Source of the DNA: Fusobacterium perfoetens
GTDB taxonomy: Bacteria; Fusobacteriota; Fusobacteriia; Fusobacteriales; Fusobacteriaceae
Direction of reading: 5' to 3'
Assembly (NCBI RefSeq): GCF_021531475.1
Contig: NZ_JADYTX010000024.1
Location: 1-33,380, forward strand
DNA: 33,380 nucleotides
In this document: piece after piece, positions 9,069 through 16,333 of the stretch
Layout: each line of letters starts with the position of its first letter
Numbering within the stretch: the first letter of the stretch is position 1
Program-made: the position numbers and the translations under genes
The notes under the pieces: generated by a model
The model's input: only the letters and a program-made list of their open reading frames with translations
Databases searched by the model: none
What the model was told of the DNA's origin: nothing

Positions 9069-9133
9069 GCCTTATAGTAAACTATTTACGGTAGTCTGTA
9101 GAAACGTCCACCCTATTGTGAACATATATAAGC
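9069..9133 (-). promoter_or_regulatory. Purine (guanine-type) riboswitch aptamer
   Basis: Minus-strand sequence shows the purine aptamer parts in order: P1 (GCTTATA with TATAAGGC), P2 GTTCAC/GTGGAC with a loop ending in GG, the invariant J2/3 GTTTCTAC (9105 to 9098), P3 AGACTA/TAGTTT closed by the canonical loop CCGTAAA, and J3/1 ACTAT. The loop-loop partners (GG in L2, CC in L3) are present. The specificity base equivalent to position 74 is C (complement of g9077), predicting guanine or a related 6-oxopurine rather than adenine. L2 looks one nucleotide shorter than in the B. subtilis xpt aptamer. Confidence 0.88.
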
Positions 9134-9145
9134 TCATTTCCTTTT

Positions 9146-9175
9146 AGAATATCATATTTTTACAGTTATTGTCAA
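9146..9175 (-). promoter_or_regulatory. Promoter of the riboswitch-MATE transcript
   Basis: Minus strand TTGACA (9175-9170), 18-nt spacer, TATTCT (9151-9146). Transcription would start near 9138, just before the aptamer P1 stem. Confidence 0.8.
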
Positions 9176-9309
9176 TATTTTATTATCTATACTAACTTTA
9201 TTTTCTGTAAAAAATATTACTGAACTAGATTTCTTATCAATTTTTTCAGATATAAAAATATATTTCTATTTCTTTATTCCTACTTAAAAATTTTTTTATT
9301 TTATTTTTA

Positions 9310-10658
9310 TTATCCAAAAATTCCAAATACAATAGAACCTATGATTAACATCATTGCTCCTCCAACTCTCGAAGAAATTTGTGCAAATGACATTAACTCC
9401 ATTCTGTCTGCTGCTCCAAGTACAGCCACATCTCCTGAACCACCTCTGTTTGCCATACATAGCCCAGCTGTTATCGCTGCCTCTATAGGATAAAACTTCA
9501 TTGTTCTAGAAAGTAACATTATAAATATAACTGCTCCTAATACAATTCCTATTGCTATTACTAAATTTGCTGGTGTTAAAGAATTTATAATCTCTTGTAC
9601 ATCAGTTCCAAAACCTACTGCTCCCATTAATATCCAAATAGTATATTTTGAGAAAAATGTTTGCATATTTTTAGCTCCAGCTTTTAATGGTGTTGGGACA
9701 ACATTAGTTACATTTAAAATAATTGCATAGATAACTAAAAATGCTAATCTGTGCATTTCAAAAGAAAAATTTAATGTACTCCATAATTCAGCTGAAAGAT
9801 GTGCAAACATAAATAATACTCCTGTAAAAACTAAAGCTGCTGCAAACTCTTTTTGTCCAACTTCCATTTTTACCTCTTCATCTTTAACTGCTTCTTTTGA
9901 ATTTTCTATTATTAAACTTCCATTTCCTGTTAAGCTAGGTTTTGATTTTCCTAATTTATTTAATAAAGCTCCAGTTATAATTACAATAACATTAGCTATT
10001 GTTAAGATTGAAATAGCAAAAGCAAACCATTCACTTGAAGGTCTTCCTGTTTTTTGAGCCCACATCTCAGACATAGGTATAGCTCCAGCTCCTGTTCCTC
10101 CGCCCATTATAGGTAAAACATAATTCATCACAATATCAAGAGGTGCTTTTCCAAAACATAATCCTGTTATTACTCCACCTATTGTTGCTCCTAAAACTCC
10201 TACTAAAATAAGTGGAATATATCCTGATATAGCTTGTACTAATGTTTTTCTATTAACTGTTAAAACTGAACCTACAATCAAAGCAGGTATAAATATTTCC
10301 AAGAAATTTACTGGTTGTTTCCCATAAAATATCTCTATAGAATCTAACATTTTTTGAGGTACTAAATTGTATGTTCCCATTACTGCCGAAATAAAAAATA
10401 CTAAAACTGTTCCTCCACCAATATAATCATTCCATACAGGAATTCTATCTCCAATCTCTCCAAATAAAATTCCAAACACTGCTAATATTGTAAATATTGT
10501 TAGAAAATTAGGTCTAACAAATCCTCCAACAACTCCATTGAAAGGTGTGTAAACAATAAATGTTACTATACCTAATAATACTAAAAACATAGGTAAAGTT
10601 AGTCCACTCCATTTTGCTTCTTTTAAACTGAATAATTCAGAAAAAGTTTTTTTGCCAT
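9310..10658 (-). CDS. 2-hydroxycarboxylate transporter (CitS/MaeN type), frameshifted near its start
   Basis: The body from the internal ATG at 10590 gives 426 residues of a sodium- or proton-coupled citrate/malate/lactate carrier of the 2HCT family. The two family reentrant-loop motifs are clear: GGGTGAGAIPMSE near 165 and CMANRGGSGDVAVL near 392. The VGGFVRPN, FGEIGDRIP and YIGGGTVL segments match the N-terminal half of CitS. The best ribosome binding site (AAAGGAG) precedes ATG 10658 (M-A-K-K), which lies in another frame and reaches a stop after 11 codons. One extra A, or a -1 slip, in the A7 run 10647-10653 joins the frames and adds a sensible leader (MAKKTFSELFSLKEAKWSGLTLP), giving about 449 residues, the family norm. 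Could be a real frameshift, a slippage site or a sequencing error. Confidence 0.8.
10646..10658 (-). other. A_AAA_AAA slippery run at codons 2-4 of the transporter
   Basis: On the minus strand the start codon context is ATG GCA AAA AAA CTT. In the zero frame it contains the heptamer A AAA AAA (10653-10647). A -1 slip gives ACT TTT TCT and enters the frame of the transporter body. See findings. Confidence 0.55.
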
Positions 10659-10705
10659 AATTAAATCTCCTTTGCTTTAAAAAAATATTCTTTTGTTTTT
10701 AACAG

Positions 10706-10738
10706 ATACAGTATACAGTATCTCTTTTTAAAAGTCAA
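10706..10738 (-). promoter_or_regulatory. Transporter promoter with overlapping operator-like repeat
   Basis: Minus strand TTGACT (10738-10733), 17-nt spacer, TATACT (10715-10710). A direct repeat ATACAGT-ATACAGT-AT on the plus strand (10706-10721) covers the -10 box. A repressor binding here would block the promoter; the protein is not identifiable from the window. Confidence 0.65.
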
Positions 10739-10811
10739 TAATATTTTATTCAATTCTTTTATTTTTACCAAGATAGTCTTTTAACCATAATGATTTCATT
10801 TATTTTTTTGT

Positions 10812-10840
10812 AAAAAAAATAGCACGAAATATATCGTGCC
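10812..10840 (-). terminator. Terminator of the winged-helix Cys-rich gene
   Basis: Minus strand GCACGA-TATATT-TCGTGC followed by TATTTTTTTT. Stem 10839-10821, T-run to 10812. Confidence 0.85.
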
Positions 10841-10864
10841 ATAATCTAAAAATTTTTATTATAA

Positions 10865-11173
10865 TTATAATTCAAATTCTATTAATGCTTTTGCTGTGAT
10901 TACTTTTACATTTTTAGTATCTGTTATAGGTGTTCCACAACCTGAACAACCTCCACCACAACAACCGTCTACTCCACAAGAATGATGTTCTTCTTCTCCA
11001 CCCATTCTTTTTAAATAATCTTCATAAGTTTCAATGTATCCATTAGCTAATAAATTATCAAAAGCCACTTTTAGTTCTTCTTCAGTGATTCCTATATTTT
11101 TCATTATCGCCTCATCACTATAAGTTTTACCTGTAACTAAAAACTCCACTATTTTTCTTTCTATATCTGTCAT
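10865..11173 (-). CDS. Small winged-helix protein with C-terminal cysteine cluster
   Basis: 102 residues. Residues 1-57 look like a winged helix-turn-helix: IERKIVEFLVTG, a short helix around SDEAIMKNIG, then the recognition-like EEELKVAFDNLLANGYIE. Residues 63-80 carry HH and five cysteines (C66, C71, C72, C76, C79) among glycines, a likely metal or Fe-S ligand set, followed by a short hydrophobic-alternating tail. The layout recalls FeoC-like and other metal-sensing regulators, but the spacing does not match any family I can name with confidence. It is divergent from the TtcA-like genes and about 2 kb from feoA. A palindrome in its leader (11192-11212) could be its own operator. Start ATG has a weak GGAGG-like site (TAGGGAGGAAT). 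Regulatory role is inferred. Confidence 0.8.
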   Translation of the reverse strand: MTDIERKIVEFLVTGKTYSDEAIMKNIGITEEELKVAFDNLLANGYIETYEDYLKRMGGEEEHHSCGVDGCCGGGCSGCGTPITDTKNVKVITAKALIEFEL

Positions 11174-11191
11174 TATTCCTCCCTATATTCA

Positions 11192-11212
11192 AAATTGTAA
11201 ATATTACAATTT
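11192..11212. promoter_or_regulatory. Operator-like inverted repeat in the leader of the Cys-rich gene
   Basis: Nine-base arms AAATTGTAA (11192-11200) and TTACAATTT (11204-11212) are separated by ATA. It lies about 20-40 bases downstream of the predicted transcription start and just before the ribosome binding site. Confidence 0.5.
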
Positions 11213-11237
11213 AAAAACTATTTTAATTTATATATCT

Positions 11238-11266
11238 ATTATACGCTATATTTTGTAAATTGTCAA
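11238..11266 (-). promoter_or_regulatory. Promoter of the winged-helix Cys-rich gene
   Basis: Minus strand TTGACA (11266-11261), 17-nt spacer, TATAAT (11243-11238): both boxes are consensus. Confidence 0.85.
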
Positions 11267-11282
11267 TAAAATTAAAAGTATT

Positions 11283-11310
11283 TTCACTATTATAAAAATT
11301 ATGATATAAT
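11283..11310 (+). promoter_or_regulatory. Promoter of the TtcA-like gene pair
   Basis: TTCACT (11283-11288), 16-nt spacer, TATAAT (11305-11310), about 28 bases before the start codon. Confidence 0.6.
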
Positions 11311-11338
11311 AAATAGTAAAATTTTTAGGAGGTAATTA

Positions 11339-12157
11339 ATGACTGAAATAAAAGTTAATCTTAGAGAGAGTAATTTAAAAGAGGATATATTTTTGGAAAG
11401 TATCCGTACAAGTTATAGAAAAAAAATCTGGTCTAAGTTTGTGAAAGCTATAAATGATTTTAATCTGATAGAGGATGGAGATAAAATCGCCGTAGGAGTA
11501 TCTGGTGGAAAGGATAGTCTTTTACTTTGTAAACTTTTCCAAGAATTAAAAAGAGATAAAAGTAAAAATTTTGAAGTGGCTTTTATCAGTATGAATCCCG
11601 GTTTTGAGGCTATGGATATTGAGCAATTTAAGAAAAATCTTGAAATTTTAAATATCCCTTGTCATATATTTAACTCTGATGTATGGGAGATCGCTTTTCG
11701 TGAAGATCCTGAAAATCCTTGTTTTCTTTGTGCTAAGATGAGAAGAGGGGTTTTATACAACAAAGTTGAGGAGTTAGGATTTAATAAACTTGCTCTTGGA
11801 CACCACTTTGATGATATTATAGAAACAGCCCTTATAAATATGTTTTACGCTGGAACTATCAAAACAATGGTGCCAAATGTATCATCTACTAGTGGAAAAC
11901 TATCTGTAATAAGACCAATGGCATACATAAAAGAAGAGGATATTATATCTTTTACAAGAAGAAACAATATTCAAGCTATGGGTTGTGGTTGTCCTGTTGA
12001 ATCTGGAAAAACTGACTCTAAAAGAAAAGAGATAAAAAATCTTTTAAAAGACCTTGAACAAAAAAATAAAAATATAAAACAAAGTATATTTAACTCCCTA
12101 AAAAATATAAATCTTGATTTTGTTATGGGATATACTAGAGGAAATAAAAATGATTAG
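11339..12157 (+). CDS. TtcA-like PP-loop ATPase, probable tRNA thiolation enzyme
   Basis: 272 residues. The ATP pyrophosphatase PP-loop is SGGKDS at 55-60. A CxxC pair (C128, C131 in CFLCAKMRRG) and a later cysteine group (C216, C218 in GCGCP) match the Fe-S ligand layout of TtcA, which adenylates C32 of tRNA and replaces its oxygen with sulfur. LGHHFDDIIET (153-163) is the usual second nucleotide-site motif. Assignment to TtcA rather than another member of the TtcA/TilS/Ncs6 group is likely but not certain. Start ATG follows TTAGGAGG at 7 nt. Its last 8 bases overlap the next, paralogous gene. A cysteine desulfurase that could supply sulfur lies at 32050 but not in this operon. Confidence 0.85.
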   Translation: MTEIKVNLRESNLKEDIFLESIRTSYRKKIWSKFVKAINDFNLIEDGDKIAVGVSGGKDSLLLCKLFQELKRDKSKNFEVAFISMNPGFEAMDIEQFKKNLEILNIPCHIFNSDVWEIAFREDPENPCFLCAKMRRGVLYNKVEELGFNKLALGHHFDDIIETALINMFYAGTIKTMVPNVSSTSGKLSVIRPMAYIKEEDIISFTRRNNIQAMGCGCPVESGKTDSKRKEIKNLLKDLEQKNKNIKQSIFNSLKNINLDFVMGYTRGNKND

Positions 12158-13079
12158 AATAAATGATATTTTTGAACTTCATAACCTAAAAGTAGATAAC
12201 TATCTTTTTGAAGTTATGGAGGACAGTTTAAAAATTATAAACAGAAAAGAAAAATTTGAAATAAATCTTAAGTATAACAAAGAAAATGTTATCTCTACCC
12301 TAGAAACTATAAAAAAATTAACAGAGATAAAAATAGTTTTAGATAGCTTTAAGGAAAGAGAGATACTTTCGTATATAGAGAGCAAAGGTTTTAATAAACT
12401 TCTTTGGAATCCTATCGGAAAAGCTATGCACAGATTTAATATGATAGAGGCAGGGGATAGGGTAGCTGTTGGAATTTCTGGGGGAAAAGACAGTATAGTT
12501 CTTTTTAATGCCCTTGTAAGAATAAAAAAAATAGCTAATTTAGATTTTGAGATTATCCCAATCCATATCCATATGAAAGAGGATTTATCAGACCTTAGTG
12601 AGCTTACAGCTTATATCAAAAAATTTGGTTATGATTTAAAAGTTATAGAAACTAACCTTGGAAACTTAGTAAAAGAGAAAAATCCTTGTTTCCTTTGTGG
12701 AAGATTAAGACGTGGGATATTATATACTTTTATGAAAGAGAATAGTATAAATAAACTTGCCCTTGGACATCATAAAGATGATATTATAGAAACTTTCCTT
12801 TTAAATATCATCTATCAAGGGAATAGAAATATTATGAAACCAGCTTATTTTTCTGATGAGCATCAAGTAACAGTTATAAGACCACTTGCTTTTGTAGAGG
12901 AAAAAAATATAATAAGCTATTCTAAAAAACTTTCTCTTCCTATTCTTGAGACAAAATGTCCTTATGAAATGAGTGTGGATTCTAAAAGACTTAGAATAAA
13001 AAATATTATAAAAGATATTTCTCTTGAAACACCTGATGTAAGAAGTACCATTCTTAACAGTATAAATGATTTGTTTTAG
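12150..13079 (+). CDS. Second TtcA-like PP-loop ATPase with extra N-terminal domain
   Basis: 309 residues when started at ATG 12150, which has AGAGG about 9 nt upstream and overlaps the previous gene by 8 bases. Residues 1-85 are an added domain not present in its neighbour. The PP-loop SGGKDS is at 110-115, CxxC at C180/C183 (CFLCGRLRRG), LGHHKDDIIET at 205-215, and a single later cysteine C270 (TKCPYE). The two genes are clearly paralogues over the catalytic part. The overlap suggests translational coupling and perhaps a two-subunit enzyme; the division of labour is unknown. Confidence 0.83.
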   Translation: MIRINDIFELHNLKVDNYLFEVMEDSLKIINRKEKFEINLKYNKENVISTLETIKKLTEIKIVLDSFKEREILSYIESKGFNKLLWNPIGKAMHRFNMIEAGDRVAVGISGGKDSIVLFNALVRIKKIANLDFEIIPIHIHMKEDLSDLSELTAYIKKFGYDLKVIETNLGNLVKEKNPCFLCGRLRRGILYTFMKENSINKLALGHHKDDIIETFLLNIIYQGNRNIMKPAYFSDEHQVTVIRPLAFVEEKNIISYSKKLSLPILETKCPYEMSVDSKRLRIKNIIKDISLETPDVRSTILNSINDLF

Positions 13080-13160
13080 TACCATTTGAATAATTTATAA
13101 GACAAAACATAGAACAGCTATTTGTAATTAAATAATATATTTTAAAAATCAAAGTTTTTC

Positions 13161-13189
13161 TTGACTATTATTTTTTTTTGCTGTATAAT
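13161..13189 (+). promoter_or_regulatory. feo operon promoter
   Basis: TTGACT (13161-13166), 17-nt spacer, TATAAT (13184-13189). I see no convincing Fur box overlapping it. Confidence 0.85.
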
Positions 13190-13217
13190 TAGTTATATTG
13201 TTAAGGGGGGAGTGCGT

Positions 13218-13436
13218 ATGGTTGTTCCTTTGGCATTTGCTGAGATGAATAAAACTCTCACAATAGTAGAGATATCAGACAAATGTAGACATAAAAATTT
13301 TTTACTAGAAAAAGGGTTCTGTGCAGGAACTAGCATTGTTTTAAAAAACTCTTCCGATGGTAACTTTATTGTAGAAATCAACGAATCCCAATATATTATC
13401 GGATTTAGTTATGCAAAAAATATATTAGTAAAATAG
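13218..13436 (+). CDS. feoA: FeoA-domain protein, first copy
   Basis: 72 residues if started at ATG 13218, which has a purine-rich AAGGGGGGAG 6 nt upstream; upstream in-frame codons overlap the promoter, so a longer start is unlikely. It has an SH3-like FeoA fold pattern: TIVEISDKCRHKNFLLEKGFCAGT (the LxxxGhxxGt turn common to FeoA) and a final strand YAKNILVK. FeoA is a small cytoplasmic partner of FeoB in Fe2+ import. This copy is more divergent than the second one. Confidence 0.82.
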   Translation: MVVPLAFAEMNKTLTIVEISDKCRHKNFLLEKGFCAGTSIVLKNSSDGNFIVEINESQYIIGFSYAKNILVK

Positions 13437-13468
13437 TTTTTTACAGCCTTAGAGCTGTAAAAAATTTT
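13437..13468 (+). promoter_or_regulatory. Hairpin between the two feoA genes
   Basis: An 11-bp perfect stem TTTTTTACAGC/GCTGTAAAAAA with a 6-nt loop (13448-13453), followed by only four Ts. It starts right after the feoA1 stop codon. It may be a weak terminator/attenuator or an mRNA-stabilising hairpin that sets different levels for the downstream genes. Confidence 0.55.
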
Positions 13469-13536
13469 GCCAAAAAGATTTGTTATACAAAATATTTTAT
13501 ATAGATAATTTTGAAAAGGAAAATAGGAGGACTTTT

Positions 13537-13764
13537 ATGAACTTAAGCGAGTTAAAAAAAGGGGAAAAAGCAAGAATTATAAAGATTGGAAAAATAGGTG
13601 AACTAAAAAAAAGACTTATTGAAATGGGAATAACTCCGGGAGAAATAATCCTATTTGATAGAAATGCACCACTTGGTGACCCACAAGAATTTCTTGTAAA
13701 AGAAAACGGAATCTCTATAAGAAAAGAAGATTCTAAAAATATTGAAATCGAGTTAGTTAAATAA
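13537..13764 (+). CDS. feoA: FeoA-domain protein, second copy
   Basis: 75 residues from ATG 13537, preceded by AGGAGG at 6 nt. It shows the typical FeoA sequence: LSELKKGEKARIIKI at the start, then LKKRLIEMGITPGEIILF and a closing strand with ISIRKEDSKNIEIEL. It lies 29 nt upstream of feoB and is therefore the likelier direct partner of FeoB. Confidence 0.9.
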   Translation: MNLSELKKGEKARIIKIGKIGELKKRLIEMGITPGEIILFDRNAPLGDPQEFLVKENGISIRKEDSKNIEIELVK

Positions 13765-13793
13765 TTTATTTTATACAGAAAGGTGATGAATTT

Positions 13794-15983
13794 ATGATAA
13801 AAATCGCATTCGCAGGAAATCCAAACGTTGGAAAGAGTGCATTAATTAACGCAATAGCTGGTTCTAACTTAAAAGTTGGTAACTGGGCAGGAGTTACTGT
13901 TGAGAAGAAAGAGGCGTCTTTTGTTCACAATGGTGAAGAAATTACTATGATAGACTTACCGGGAGTTTATAGTTTAAGTCCACGTAGTCTAGAGGAAAAT
14001 ATAACTAGAGATTTTATAACTGATGAAAATCCAGATGTTATTATAAACGTTATCGAAGCACCAAACATTGAAAGAAACCTATACCTTACACTTCTTTTGA
14101 AAGAACTTGGAAAACCTATGGTAATGGCTCTTAACTTCTATGATGAGTTTGAAAATTTAAACCATAGCCTTGATATCCCTCTTCTATCAGAAAAATTAGA
14201 AATGCCTGTTGTTAAAACTTCGGCTATAAAAGGAACTGGGCTTTCTGAACTTCTTAATAAAGCTATTGAAGTGGCTAAAGCTAAAAAAATCCCATCTTTT
14301 AAGATAACATTTGATTCTTACATAGATGAGCAATACAATCTTATTAAGAAAAAAATAACTGCTGACAAAAAATTAGATAAAATCGTTGAAAAATATGGAA
14401 TAAACTTTGTAATCATCAAACTTCTTGAAAAAGATGTAAACTTCTTAAAAAAATCTAAAGATATTTTTGGACTTGATATAGAAAATTATCTTGATGAAAA
14501 TATAAAAGTTATTGAAGATAAATATGATGATGATATTGATACAATTTTAGCAGAGAGAAGATATGGAGAGATAAAAGGAATCCTAGCTGACACTTTAAAA
14601 ACATCTCTAAAATCAAGACTTGACTTCTCTGAAAAAATAGATAAAGTTCTTTTAAATAGAGCTTTCGGTCTTCCAATATTCTTCTTAATAATCGGTCTTT
14701 TAATGACAGTGGTATTTAATGGAAGTGCTCCTTTTATCGATTGGATAGATGGATTTATCGGTGGATTTATTGGAAAATATGTTGGACTTTTGGTAGAGGG
14801 AACACCAGATTGGTTACAATCTCTTGTAGTTGATGGTATAATCGGTGGAGTTGGAGGAGTTTTAACATTTATTCCACTAATGTTCTTACTATATTTCTTC
14901 TTATCTATCTTAGAAGAAAGTGGATATATGTCAAGAGTTGCTTTCTTAATGGATAAAATAATGAGAACTTTAGGATTAAACGGAAAAGCATTCGTTCCAA
15001 TGGTAGTTGGATTTGGTTGTACAGTTCCTGCTATCTATTCTACTAGAACACTAGAAGATCAAAATTCTAGAAAATTAACTGCTGCTCTTGTACCATTTAT
15101 GTCTTGTGGAGCTAGACTTCCAGTTTATGGATTATTTACAGCTGCATTCTTTGGACAAAAAGCAGGATTAGTTGTTATGTCATTATATATGTTTGGTATT
15201 GTTATAGCTATTCTTCTTGGAACTTTCTTAAAAAGATTTGATGAATTTAAAGGAGAAAATAAGGCTTTACTTATAGAACTTGCACCATATAGAATCCCAG
15301 GATTAAAAGTTATATTAAAATCAGCTTGTAGAAGAACTGGTGGATATTTAAAGAAAGCTACTAGTATAATTCTTGGAATATTAATGTTACTTTGGGCTTT
15401 AACTTATTTCCCTAACCAAGGAGATGCGGAACATTCTTATATGGCAACTATCGGAAAAACTATCGCTCCAGTTTTAAAACCTACTGGATTTGCTGATAGA
15501 TGGGAACCTGTTGCTGCTGTTGTACCAAGTATCGCTGCAAAAGAAATCGTTGTTGGATTTATGGCTCAAGTATTAGAGTTACCTGAAGAAGAAACTGAAG
15601 AAGTTGTAGAAGAACCAACAACATTTAGTGAAGATTTAAAAGAACAAGTAGTTGGTTTAGGTCAAGCTTTCGTAGATTCTGCAAAAGGAATTTTAAGCTT
15701 TGATATAGCTGGACTTTTCTCTGCTCCTTCTGCTGAAGAAGTTGAAGAAGAGGGAATGGGAGTTGTAAAAGCTACATCTAACCTTTGGACAGATGATTTA
15801 GCACCACTTAGAGCTTACTCATTTATGGTATTTATCCTTACAGTAGTTCCTTGTGCTGTTACTTTAGGAGCTATCAAACAAGAGTTTGGAACTAAATATC
15901 TATTAAAACTTTCTGGAATTATGTTAATTATTCCATATATCTGCTCTACTTTAATCTTCCAAATAGGTCGTTTATTTATGTAG
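13794..15983 (+). CDS. feoB: Ferrous iron transporter FeoB
   Basis: 729 residues. The N-terminal G domain has G1 GNPNVGKS (8-15), G2 Thr35, G3 DLPG (54-57), G4 N114-x-x-D117 (NFYD) and SAIKGTG (about 152-158) as the G5-like loop. A helical spacer domain follows (about 165-270), then the polytopic membrane part from about 285 with the two Gate regions, including GFGCTVPAIYSTRTL and PFMSCGARLPVYG with the conserved cysteines. An acidic insert rich in Glu (about 598-610 and 645-655) interrupts the C-terminal membrane region, probably a cytoplasmic or periplasmic loop. It imports Fe2+ across the inner membrane, gated by GTP hydrolysis. Start ATG follows AAAGGTGAT. Confidence 0.96.
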   Translation: MIKIAFAGNPNVGKSALINAIAGSNLKVGNWAGVTVEKKEASFVHNGEEITMIDLPGVYSLSPRSLEENITRDFITDENPDVIINVIEAPNIERNLYLTLLLKELGKPMVMALNFYDEFENLNHSLDIPLLSEKLEMPVVKTSAIKGTGLSELLNKAIEVAKAKKIPSFKITFDSYIDEQYNLIKKKITADKKLDKIVEKYGINFVIIKLLEKDVNFLKKSKDIFGLDIENYLDENIKVIEDKYDDDIDTILAERRYGEIKGILADTLKTSLKSRLDFSEKIDKVLLNRAFGLPIFFLIIGLLMTVVFNGSAPFIDWIDGFIGGFIGKYVGLLVEGTPDWLQSLVVDGIIGGVGGVLTFIPLMFLLYFFLSILEESGYMSRVAFLMDKIMRTLGLNGKAFVPMVVGFGCTVPAIYSTRTLEDQNSRKLTAALVPFMSCGARLPVYGLFTAAFFGQKAGLVVMSLYMFGIVIAILLGTFLKRFDEFKGENKALLIELAPYRIPGLKVILKSACRRTGGYLKKATSIILGILMLLWALTYFPNQGDAEHSYMATIGKTIAPVLKPTGFADRWEPVAAVVPSIAAKEIVVGFMAQVLELPEEETEEVVEEPTTFSEDLKEQVVGLGQAFVDSAKGILSFDIAGLFSAPSAEEVEEEGMGVVKATSNLWTDDLAPLRAYSFMVFILTVVPCAVTLGAIKQEFGTKYLLKLSGIMLIIPYICSTLIFQIGRLFM

Positions 15984-16011
15984 TTAGTCTACAATAGAAA
16001 GGAAGTATATT

Positions 16012-16197
16012 ATGAAAACTTATATCTTAATAGGAGTTTTAATAATCTTAGCTCTATATTCTTTTAGAGCTTTATATAGAAATTTTACTGGAAAAGATGG
16101 TTGTGCATCTTGTGGACACGACAAAAAAGATGGAGAGGGTTGTGGTTGTAGCGGAAATTGTGGCTCTTGCAACTGCTCTCACACTGAGAAAAAATAA
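16012..16197 (+). CDS. FeoB-associated Cys-rich membrane protein
   Basis: 61 residues: one transmembrane helix at about 4-20, a basic linker and a cytoplasmic tail with seven cysteines (C31, C34, C44, C46, C50, C53, C55) in CxxC/CxC patterns plus a histidine. This matches the small proteins often encoded after feoB in Firmicutes and Fusobacteria. A metal-binding or FeoC-like accessory role is inferred; none has been shown from sequence. It starts 28 nt after feoB with AAAGGAAG upstream and closes the operon before a strong terminator. Confidence 0.88.
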   Translation: MKTYILIGVLIILALYSFRALYRNFTGKDGCASCGHDKKDGEGCGCSGNCGSCNCSHTEKK

Positions 16198-16212
16198 CAA
16201 AATTACCTTAAG

Positions 16213-16252
16213 AAAAAGAGTTCAAAGAGTTTTAGATTTGGACTCTTTTTTA
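16213..16252 (+). terminator. feo operon terminator
   Basis: A 14-bp stem (16213-16226 with 16237-16250, one G-U pair), 10-nt loop, and T-rich 3' arm ending in six Ts. Confidence 0.88.
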
Positions 16253-16279
16253 AATATTAAAAAAATATTACTAAAAAAC

Positions 16280-16308
16280 TTGCTTATATCCTCTATAAAT
16301 TATATAAT
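16280..16308 (+). promoter_or_regulatory. murI promoter
   Basis: TTGCTT (16280-16285), 17-nt spacer, TATAAT (16303-16308). Confidence 0.75.
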
Positions 16309-16333
16309 GTAGAGTAAAATCGAGGGAATGATT

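Noticed and set aside
10590-10590. Internal ATG as the true start of the 2HCT transporter
   Set aside because: The nearest GGAG is about 16 nt away, and the family N-terminal leader would be lost; upstream frame content matches the family better.
13161-13217. Longer start for feoA1
   Set aside because: The extra codons lie in the promoter and transcription start region.
13140-13217. Fur box at the feo promoter
   Set aside because: No GATAATGATAATCATTATC-like sequence with acceptable match; only generic A/T-rich DNA.
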